Positions 37,799 through 43,466 of a stretch of 43,466 bases of DNA are shown piece after piece (within the stretch, counting starts at the first letter, position 1; each line of letters opens with the position of its first letter). The notes beneath the pieces are model-generated. The model saw nothing but the letters and a program-made list of their open reading frames with translations, was not told where the DNA came from and ran no database searches. The DNA is from Rhodobiaceae bacterium (lineage in GTDB: Bacteria > Pseudomonadota > Alphaproteobacteria > Rhizobiales > NORP267): contig JAGRLG010000063.1 of assembly GCA_020441905.1 (NCBI GenBank), positions 1-43,466 of the forward strand. Direction: 5' to 3'. Position numbers and translations under genes: made by a program.

Positions 37799-39847
37799 AT
37801 GCCCCCGCCCAGCTCACGAAGGTTCCGGCCCGATATCGAGGGTCTGCGCTGCATCGCGGTGCTGGCCGTTCTCGCATTCCACCTCGAGCCGCGCTGGCTG
37901 CCCGGAGGTTTTCAGGGTGTCGATATGTTCTTCGTCATATCCGGCTACCTGATTACCCGCCTGATCCTTGACCAGCGGGGCGGGTTTTCCTTCACCCGCT
38001 TCTATGTCCGCCGCTTCTGGCGCCTGTTTCCGGCGCTCTCCACCACCATCGGCGCCACTGTCGCCGCCGCCTATTTTGTCATGTCCCCGGCGGACTACAG
38101 GGACCTTGGCGCCTCGGCGCTGGCCGCGCTCGCCGGCGTTTCTAATTTCTATTTCTACGGCCAACTCGACTATTTCAACGACAATACCCTGGTCCATCCC
38201 CTGCTCCACACCTGGTCGCTTGGCGTCGAGGAGCAGTTCTACCTGTTCTGGCCCCTTCTGGTCGTCTTTGCCGTCGGCCGCCTGGCACCGCTCGCCCTGT
38301 TCGGCTGGCTGGCCATCGCCGCTTTCGCGCTCAATACGGTTCTGGCCGGCGCCGATCCGCAATTCGCCTTCTATATGATGCCGTTCCGCGTATTCGAATT
38401 TGCCGCCGGCGCCGCCCTGCTGATGGTGGAAAAGCGCCTGCCGCCTCGCCCGCGCCTTGCCGCCGGGTTTCTCGGCGCCGCCCTTCTTGCCACCGGATTC
38501 GTGCTGTTCGACGACAACCGCGCCTGGCCCGGCGCCGCCGCGCTCCTTCCCGTCGGCGGAACCGTGCTGGCGATCTATGGCGGCGGCGGCCGTCTTGGCC
38601 TGGTCTTGGGCAATCCGGTGTTCCTGCTCATCGGCCGTGTGTCTTATGCCCTTTATCTCGTGCACTGGCCGGTCATTGTGCTCTACCGCTATTGGCGAGT
38701 GGTGCCGCTGAACCTGGCGGAAACCGGCATGCTCGCTCTCGCCAGCATCGCCGCCGCCCTGGTTCTGCATGTCGTGGTCGAAACGCCGTTCCGCGAGGGC
38801 AAAGCGGCGGCTTCCGGCCTGTCCGGCCTGTTTGATATCCGCCGTTTTGTGTTCTGGAGGCGCCTGCGGGCCCCGTTGCTCGCTGCCGGGGCCCTGGTGA
38901 CCCTGGGTCTGGCCGCGGCGGTCTGGGTTTCGGGCGGACTTCCCGGCCGCGTTGCCAAGCTGCGGGCGCAGCAGGCCCCCGGCGAGCTCAGCTATGCCGG
39001 CGATATCTGCGCCGGCAGCCGCACCTATCGCTGTGTTCTGGGCGATCCGACCAGCGAAAGGCTGGTCTATGTCATCGGCGACAGCCACGCCGGCAACCTG
39101 TTCTTTGGCCTCGATAGGCTGTTTCGTGAGCAGGGCATCCGGGGCATTGGCGTGATGGACCACGGCTGCCTGTTCCTGGCCGGCACCACGCGGTTCATCA
39201 AGGGCCAGAAGGACAGCCGCTGCGCCCGCAATATCGATGACGCCTTCCAGGCCGCCGCCGGCGACCGGGCGCCGGTCATTCTTGCTGGCAATTATGACGG
39301 CTATAACGGCGAAATCGGCCCCGCCGCAGCCTCAGCCCCCTTGGCTTTGGACGAGGCGGCCTATTATGGCTTTCTGCGCAACAGCCTGATTGCCAGCCTT
39401 GACCGGCTCAATGCCGGGGCAAGGCCGGTGTTGCTGGTCAAGAGCACCTATAATTCGGGTATCGACACCGCCCGCTGCCTGTCGCGCCCGGGCATCAACC
39501 CGGATCAGCTGCTCGCCGGCGAGTGCGCGCCGTGGAATCTGGCCCGCAACCGGGAAAAAAGCGGGCGTGCCGACGACATGCTCGAGGAGGTGGCGGGGCA
39601 ATTTGCCGGCGTGGCGACGCTGGATCCCAAGGCCGCGTTCTGCCGCGACGGCGTGGCGAGCTGCGACCTTGCCGGCGGGGGCGCCTTCTTCCTGCGCGAC
39701 ACCACCCATCTGACGAATGACGGCTCGCTATTCCTGGTGTCGCATTTCAATGCCCGCCTTCTGGCATGGCTCGGTTCGCCCGCCCCGGCGCATGGTGCTG
39801 ACCTGGGCGGTGCTAGTGCAGCCGGAAATGGCCGTCCACGGCCTTGA
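37799..39847 (+). CDS. Acyltransferase-3 / SGNH-hydrolase fusion (OafA-like)
   Basis: This 682-residue protein is an OafA/NolX-type O-acyltransferase with a C-terminal SGNH domain. The membrane half (about 1-370, ten or so hydrophobic segments) starts with FRPDIEGLRCIAVLAVLAFHLEP (His28) and GVDMFFVISGYLIT, then LLHTWSLGVEEQFYLFWP. The SGNH half has YVIGDSHAGN (Ser429) and the DTTH block (Asp634, His637), a complete triad. Such proteins O-acetylate lipopolysaccharide O-antigen, peptidoglycan-linked or exported glycans; the target here is unknown. ATG 37799 is preferred to a TTG at 37778. The last 35 bases overlap the end of usg on the other strand. Confidence 0.93.
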   Translation: MPPPSSRRFRPDIEGLRCIAVLAVLAFHLEPRWLPGGFQGVDMFFVISGYLITRLILDQRGGFSFTRFYVRRFWRLFPALSTTIGATVAAAYFVMSPADYRDLGASALAALAGVSNFYFYGQLDYFNDNTLVHPLLHTWSLGVEEQFYLFWPLLVVFAVGRLAPLALFGWLAIAAFALNTVLAGADPQFAFYMMPFRVFEFAAGAALLMVEKRLPPRPRLAAGFLGAALLATGFVLFDDNRAWPGAAALLPVGGTVLAIYGGGGRLGLVLGNPVFLLIGRVSYALYLVHWPVIVLYRYWRVVPLNLAETGMLALASIAAALVLHVVVETPFREGKAAASGLSGLFDIRRFVFWRRLRAPLLAAGALVTLGLAAAVWVSGGLPGRVAKLRAQQAPGELSYAGDICAGSRTYRCVLGDPTSERLVYVIGDSHAGNLFFGLDRLFREQGIRGIGVMDHGCLFLAGTTRFIKGQKDSRCARNIDDAFQAAAGDRAPVILAGNYDGYNGEIGPAAASAPLALDEAAYYGFLRNSLIASLDRLNAGARPVLLVKSTYNSGIDTARCLSRPGINPDQLLAGECAPWNLARNREKSGRADDMLEEVAGQFAGVATLDPKAAFCRDGVASCDLAGGGAFFLRDTTHLTNDGSLFLVSHFNARLLAWLGSPAPAHGADLGGASAAGNGRPRP

Positions 39848-40097
39848 TCTCGGCCGGCTTGATGAGCCGGGCATGGGCCACCATGACCGATTTCAGCGGA
39901 CCTTCCAGCTTTTGCTCCCAGAAGGTGAGGAACTTTGTCAGTTCGGGAAAATCCGGATAGAGGTCGAAATCCTGCCAGATATATTCCTGCATGATCGAGC
40001 GATGATCGGGCAGGGCGTAGAAAATTCGGGCCGTGGTCAGGCCATAGCCTTCGAGCTGGCGCACAAACTCAGATGAAACAGTCAACGAAACAGCCAT
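39813..40097 (-). CDS. usg: Usg-like small protein
   Basis: The 94-residue protein matches the Usg family, named for a gene near trp genes in other alphaproteobacteria: MAVSLTVSSEFVRQLEGYGLTTARIFYALPDHRSIMQEYIWQDFDLYPDFPELTKFL and KSVMVAHARLIKPAEIKAVDGHF. The function is not known; it is aromatic-rich and probably cytosolic. The start at 40097 follows AAGGAG by 7 bases; the upstream frame is not convincing. The gene converges on the acyltransferase and overlaps its last 35 bases, which is unusual for two real genes and worth checking. Confidence 0.85.
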   Translation of the reverse strand: MAVSLTVSSEFVRQLEGYGLTTARIFYALPDHRSIMQEYIWQDFDLYPDFPELTKFLTFWEQKLEGPLKSVMVAHARLIKPAEIKAVDGHFRLH

Positions 40098-40408
40098 GGA
40101 ACCGCTCCTTGCGTTCTGCTCCTCCTTCCGGCCGCATGATCGAGCTTCAGCCGCCGGGCCAGACTTCGGCGCCAATCGCCGCCGTAATAAAAGTCCCAGC
40201 GCATACAATAAGATAGCAGAAGATTGACTAATTTGCTAACAACCGGCCTTGCCACGAAAATGTGATTGGCCCGGCCCCGGCCCCGGCGGTGGGCACGGGG
40301 GCCGCGCGGGCCGGGACAGCGCGCTGCTCTTGCACATTGCCGCCCGCCTTTTCGGCGCTATCCTTGGGCGCACGCGAAATTCTGCGAAAACAAGCGAAAA
40401 GGCTCGCC
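40098..40408. other. Divergent intergenic region between usg and the sulfatase gene
   Basis: These 311 bases separate usg (minus) from the sulfatase (plus). The segment about 40190-40250 is AT-richer than its surroundings and probably holds the promoter or promoters, but I cannot fix a -35/-10 pair. The right half is GC-rich and contains an open frame that continues into the sulfatase, which I judge non-coding. Confidence 0.5.
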
Positions 40409-42001
40409 ATGGGCAAGGCCGGCAACCGCCCCAGCTTCATTCTCTTCGTCACCGACCAGCAGCGCGCCGATTTTCTCGGCTGCTATGGCCATCCGCTTCT
40501 GCAAACACCCAATATCGATGCCCTGGCGGCGCGCGGCGCCGTCTTCGATCGCTTCTATGTCGCAAGCCCGGTCTGTATGCCCAACCGCGCCAGCCTGATG
40601 ACCGGGCGCCTGCCTTCGGCCCATGGCGTGCGCGCCAACGGCATTCCGCTGGCGGCGCACAATGTCACCTTTGTCGAATTGCTGCGCGACGCCGGCTACA
40701 GGACGGCGCTGATCGGCAAGAGCCATTTGCAGAATTTCTCCGGAAAGCCGCCGCTGGTGGCGCGCCCGCGCGCGCATCCCGGCTTTCACCGGCCGGGCGG
40801 CGCGCTCGCCGAGGCCCGGCGCCACGATCTGGGCGAAGCCCTCTACCGCCAGGAGGAACCCGATTTCTGGTCCTCGCCCCAGCCGCGCCTGGAAACGCCC
40901 TTTTACGGCTTCGATCATGTCGAGCTGGTGACCGGCCATGGCGACGGTGTCGGCGGCGACTATGTCGCCTGGGCGCTGGCCAGGGAGCCCGGCCTGGGCA
41001 GCCTGATCGGGCCGGAAAATCAGCTCGCCCATGATTATGTCTGTCCCCAGGCGGTGCGCACCGGCGTGCCGCCGCAGCTCTATTCGACCAGCTATATCGC
41101 CGAGCGCGCCCGCGCCTTCCTGGCCGGGCAAGATGGCGATACGCCGTTCTTCCTCATGGTGTCCTTTCCCGATCCCCACCATCCCTTCAATCCTCCGGGC
41201 CGCTACTGGGACATGTACACGCCGGACGATTTCGCGACGCCGGAAGCCTTCTCCCGCGACGACTGGGCGCCGCCGCCTCATGTTGCCGCGGTGCTGGCGG
41301 AGCGCGAGGCTGGTGCGGCGCGCCTTGGCGGCATGGGCACCATCGCCTGTTCGCCGCGCGAGGCGCGCGAGGCGCAAGCGCTGACCTGCGGCATGATCTC
41401 GATGATCGACGAGGCCGTCGGCGGCGTGATCGAAGCGCTCGAAACATCGGGGCGCGGCTCCGACACGGTGGCCGTCTTTACCTCCGACCACGGCGATCAT
41501 CTCGGAGACCACTGCCTGCTGCTCAAGGGCGCCGAACATTATGAGCAGATCACCCGCGTGCCCTTTATCTGGGCCGATCCGCAAGGACCCAGGGGCGTGC
41601 GGCGCCAGGCCATCGGCCAGACCCATGACATCGCGGCGACGCTGCTCGAGCGCGCCCGGATCGAGCCGTTCATCGGCATGCAGGGTATCAGCCTCGTGCC
41701 TGCCATGGCCGGCGGCGCCGGGCGCCCCGCCGCCTTCATCCAGTATGACCACCAGAAGGACAATCCGGGCATCGGCCCGCAGCCCAGGGTCCACACCCTT
41801 CGCGATGCCCGCTACCGCCTCAGCCTCATCCATGGCGTGACCTGGGGCGAGCTTTATGATCTGGAGGCCGATCCCGGGGAATTCGACAACCTGTGGGAGG
41901 TGCCCGCCGCGGCTGCGATCAAGGCGCGGCTGATCGAGCACTTGGCGCGCGAGGAAGTCGCCGCCGCCGACCGCGCGCCTTTTCCGCTGGCGCTGGCATA
42001 A
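40409..42001 (+). CDS. Sulfatase / phosphonate-ester hydrolase-like, formylglycine motif CMPNR
   Basis: The 530-residue alkaline-phosphatase-superfamily enzyme has FILFVTDQQRADFLGCYGHP (metal-binding Asp16), the catalytic C-M-P-N-R at 56-60 (VASPVCMPNRASLMTGR), LIGKSHLQ, FFLMVSFPDPHHPFN and FTSDHGDHLGDHCLLLKG. The C-x-P-x-R motif means Cys56 should be converted to formylglycine by a maturase; no maturase gene is in the window. There is no signal peptide, so it is probably cytosolic, unlike most secreted arylsulfatases. Substrate (sulfate ester or phosphonate monoester) is not assignable. ATG 40409 follows AAAGG. Its neighbours offer no pathway context. Confidence 0.9.
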   Translation: MGKAGNRPSFILFVTDQQRADFLGCYGHPLLQTPNIDALAARGAVFDRFYVASPVCMPNRASLMTGRLPSAHGVRANGIPLAAHNVTFVELLRDAGYRTALIGKSHLQNFSGKPPLVARPRAHPGFHRPGGALAEARRHDLGEALYRQEEPDFWSSPQPRLETPFYGFDHVELVTGHGDGVGGDYVAWALAREPGLGSLIGPENQLAHDYVCPQAVRTGVPPQLYSTSYIAERARAFLAGQDGDTPFFLMVSFPDPHHPFNPPGRYWDMYTPDDFATPEAFSRDDWAPPPHVAAVLAEREAGAARLGGMGTIACSPREAREAQALTCGMISMIDEAVGGVIEALETSGRGSDTVAVFTSDHGDHLGDHCLLLKGAEHYEQITRVPFIWADPQGPRGVRRQAIGQTHDIAATLLERARIEPFIGMQGISLVPAMAGGAGRPAAFIQYDHQKDNPGIGPQPRVHTLRDARYRLSLIHGVTWGELYDLEADPGEFDNLWEVPAAAAIKARLIEHLAREEVAAADRAPFPLALA

Positions 42002-42030
42002 GGCGGTCGAAACGCCGGCCCGGCCAAGGC

Positions 42031-42047
42031 GGCGCCAAGACGGCGCC
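42031..42047. other. Short hairpin after the sulfatase gene
   Basis: GGCGCC (42031-42036), loop AAGAC, GGCGCC (42042-42047). A 6-bp stem about 30 bases past the sulfatase stop with no T-run; it may be a weak processing or end structure. Confidence 0.3.
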
Positions 42048-42194
42048 ATGACGGTGTTCGCAACTGGAATTGGCGGCGGCTTGCTCAATCGCGCAGCCTT
42101 TGATTTCACCCAATATATGCGGCTGCGCGGCAAGCTTTGCCGGCAGGCCAAGGCCGAACGGGGAAGTTTCTAGCCCGCCATATGACATAAATTC

Positions 42195-42342
42195 GGATCA
42201 TGATTTATGTATATATATTGTGGGCTATATTATTAGTTGGATGTGCGTGAAATAGACACAATGTATTGCAATTAAATAAAAGCAATACCAATTTATGCTG
42301 TGATTTGCCTATAATTGGGATCATGAATTATAATATCATGAT
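42195..42342. repeat. ATCATGA repeats in the AT-rich island
   Basis: A 14-bp near-repeat GGATCATGAWTTAT occurs at 42195-42208 and 42318-42331 (one mismatch). The second copy forms an inverted repeat with TCATGAT at 42336-42342: ATCATGA (42320-42326), 9 bases, TCATGAT. The pair brackets the proposed -10 box, as an operator would. Confidence 0.6.
42305..42334 (+). promoter_or_regulatory. Candidate promoter for the 48-residue gene and DUF1488 gene
   Basis: TTGCCT (42305-42310), 18 bases, TATAAT (42329-42334). The -10 is a perfect sigma-70 consensus, rare in this GC-rich sequence, and lies inside an inverted repeat (42320-42342). Transcription would begin near 42341, about 80 bases before the small gene. 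The -35 matches three of six bases. Confidence 0.45.
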
Positions 42343-42421
42343 TAGCCGTTGTAATAACCTTTGCTCATCACAATATTATTTATATCATCGATTAATTTCA
42401 CATCCATAAAAGGAATACCTT

Positions 42422-42568
42422 ATGTCCTTCAAATCCTGGTCGGCCGCCCAAGACGCTTCGGCAAAATCCAAACCGGAAACAAAATCCAAGGCGCAGGCGG
42501 CATCGGTCAAACCGGCCCCGAGTTCTGCCAAGGCGCAGGTTGATACCCCGCCCGCACCCAAGAAATAG
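42422..42568 (+). CDS. 48-residue Lys/Ala/Ser/Pro-rich protein, unknown function
   Basis: ATG 42422 is preceded by AAAAGGA with good spacing and starts a 48-residue protein, beginning MSFKSWSAAQDASAKSKPE and ending PPAPKK. It is rich in Lys, Ala, Ser and Pro, has no signal peptide or membrane segment, and looks disordered. The frame ends at TAG 42566-42568, 15 bases before the GTG of the DUF1488 gene, so the two are probably cotranscribed. I do not recognise a family. The good ribosome site and the promoter-like island upstream are the main support. Confidence 0.6.
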   Translation: MSFKSWSAAQDASAKSKPETKSKAQAASVKPAPSSAKAQVDTPPAPKK

Positions 42569-42583
42569 AGATCGGAACGAAAA

Positions 42584-42853
42584 GTGGCCCTGAACTTTCC
42601 CAACAGGAGCCGAAGTTTCGATAAGGCGAAAAGCCGCGTCCGCTTCTGGGGATATGATGGCGCGAAGGAGATTTCGTTCTTTCTTGAGACAGAGGCTCTC
42701 TTGCGATTCAGCCCGCCGCGCGGCGGTGCCGAAGCTGGCATTCTTGTCGCCTTCGACGGCGGCCTCGAACAGATCCACGCCGCCGCCGACAGAGCCTATG
42801 CACGAGGCAGGAAAGGCACCTATGCCTTTACCCTGACTGCGGCCGATTTCTGA
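42584..42853 (+). CDS. DUF1488 family protein
   Basis: The 89-residue protein matches the DUF1488 family: ALNFPNRSRSFDKAKSRVRFWGYDGAKEISFFLETEALLRF, then GILVAFDGGLEQIHAAADRAYARGRKGTYAFTLTAADF at the end. These are small, soluble proteins frequent in Hyphomicrobiales; no function is known. Start is GTG 42584 with ATCGGAACG before it. It follows the 48-residue gene and precedes a 205-base gap before the 81-residue gene. Confidence 0.82.
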   Translation: MALNFPNRSRSFDKAKSRVRFWGYDGAKEISFFLETEALLRFSPPRGGAEAGILVAFDGGLEQIHAAADRAYARGRKGTYAFTLTAADF

Positions 42854-43058
42854 TAGCAGCCCCTTTTGGCAGCACGTCCGGGGCATTTGAACGACCTATC
42901 GACGCGAGCCGAGCTATCGCTCGCCGATGAGCCGTTCCGCGATCCGCTTGCCGCCTCGCGCCGTGCATGGCCATCCCTGTTTTCAGATGCAGCCACACCG
43001 GCCGGCTTGCGGCCGAGCGCGCGCATCAACCGCCAAACCCAAACCAAGGATCACCGGA

Positions 43059-43304
43059 ATGCAGACGCAGAAGACATCGAAATCCAAAGCTGAGGAAAAA
43101 TTTGCCGAAATCCAGAAAAGGACCAAAGAGATCCTGAAGGAGGCCGAAAAGGTGCAGGTGGAAAGGGTGGCGCGTACTGAAGTACTGCGTGCGCTCCGCC
43201 TCGCAAAAGAGGCGGAAGACGAAAAAGCCGCCGACAAGGCACTGGCGGAGAAGCACGCCGCGAAAAGTAAAAAGGTGCGGCGCCCGATGGCGGCCCAGCA
43301 CTGA
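43059..43304 (+). CDS. 81-residue charged helical protein, unknown function
   Basis: ATG 43059, 8 bases after AAGGA, begins an 81-residue protein (MQTQKTSKSKAEEKFAEIQ) made almost wholly of Lys, Glu, Ala and Arg, ending KKVRRPMAAQH. It should be one or two long charged helices with a basic tail, and might bind nucleic acid or another protein, which is inference. Similar short charged proteins occur in Hyphomicrobiales, but I cannot name a family. The frame is open upstream to 42927, but the earlier part lacks the same composition, so the internal ATG is preferred. Confidence 0.55.
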   Translation: MQTQKTSKSKAEEKFAEIQKRTKEILKEAEKVQVERVARTEVLRALRLAKEAEDEKAADKALAEKHAAKSKKVRRPMAAQH

Positions 43305-43466
43305 GGTTTCCGGTGGCAGCGAACACCGTGAACCGGCATTTGCTGTAGCCGTTCAGCAGGACCCGGTCATGGCGACAAAGGCCGGAACCACCCTGATAGG
43401 ACGCATGTTTCCGAGTCCTTTCGGGAAATACCGGGAAATATGGGACGGATAAGACTGGCGGAGGGA

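Larger units (their letters stand above)
42180..42420. other. AT-rich island (about 28% GC) upstream of the small-gene cluster
   Basis: Hand count of bases 42181-42420 gives 68 G or C in 240 (28%), against well over 60% in the rest of the window. It holds repeated ATCATGA motifs (42197, 42320, 42335) and a promoter-like pair before the 48-residue gene. It contains no open frame I can support. It may be a regulatory region bound by an AT-preferring nucleoid protein or regulator, or the edge of transferred DNA. Confidence 0.8.

Noticed and set aside
42048..42173. A 41-codon ORF after the sulfatase gene
   Set aside because: ATG 42048 gives a plausible-looking peptide, but it has no ribosome site and begins right at a hairpin arm. 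I found no support beyond open frame; it may be a remnant of a gene.
42180..42420. Replication origin in the AT-rich block
   Set aside because: No DnaA-box cluster or usual neighbouring genes; promoter/operator interpretation fits better.
42866..43093. TTG-started 75-residue frame between the DUF1488 and 81-residue genes
   Set aside because: It overlaps the better-supported ATG at 43059 in another frame, has no clear ribosome site, and its composition is mixed.
43369..43452. A 27-residue frame near the window end
   Set aside because: Very short, no ribosome site, no recognisable sequence.

Overview
The window is a GC-rich chromosomal stretch from an alphaproteobacterium. The evidence is the gene content and order: secB/fxsA/Tim44-like/mltA/smr, hslVU beside hisB-DUF2628-hisHAFE-coaA, pmtA-dnaJ-dnaK, hrcA-grpE next to rph-rdgB-hemW, lppC/rsmI/yraN/gshB, and an usg-type gene. 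These neighbourhoods are typical of Hyphomicrobiales and Rhodospirillales, and I cannot place it more finely by eye. Coding density is very high, many starts are GTG or TTG, and many neighbouring genes touch or overlap. I see no rRNA, tRNA, CRISPR array, insertion sequence or prophage.

Layout. 1-4250: end of dnaQ, then secB and fxsA on the minus strand, and Tim44-like, mltA and an Smr gene on the plus strand (export and cell envelope). 4300-6360: hslVU protease on the minus strand with a heat-shock-type promoter and a tandem-repeat leader. 6500-11420: histidine operon hisB-DUF2628-hisH-hisA-hisF-hisE, then coaA. The hisA-hisF junction carries a 123-bp insertion that duplicates the start of hisF and makes a 40-codon leader ORF. 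11450-15570: an adenosine-kinase-like sugar kinase, a CysZ-like membrane protein, nth, a DUF2244 protein and an Ada-like AraC/alkyltransferase fusion. 15580-22200: a minus-strand run gpmA, dapB, DUF1330, pyrF, pmtA, dnaJ, dnaK.

22450-26850: alkB, a small secreted protein, a coiled-coil protein, a VOC protein, then grpE and hrcA on the minus strand. 27060-29590: rph-rdgB-hemW. 29600-33360: an LppC-type lipoprotein gene diverging from rsmI-yraN-gshB. 33450-37670: an RND efflux adaptor/pump pair. 37800-39850: an acyltransferase-3/SGNH fusion converging on usg. 40409-42001: a sulfatase. From 42180 to 42420 the base composition falls to about 28% GC, and this AT-rich block precedes a group of small genes (a 48-residue protein, a DUF1488 protein and an 81-residue charged protein).

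How the genes work together. Three chaperone or protease units, hslVU, dnaKJ and grpE, each carry a good match to the alphaproteobacterial RpoH (sigma-32) promoter upstream, and hrcA (heat-shock repressor) is among them, so the window holds much of a heat-shock regulon. The his genes form one translationally coupled pathway unit. The most unusual structures are the palindromic insertion between hisA and hisF, the 15-bp triple repeat in the hslVU leader, and the AT-rich promoter-like island before the small genes near the right end. I did not find a clear undescribed multi-gene system; those three are the best leads.
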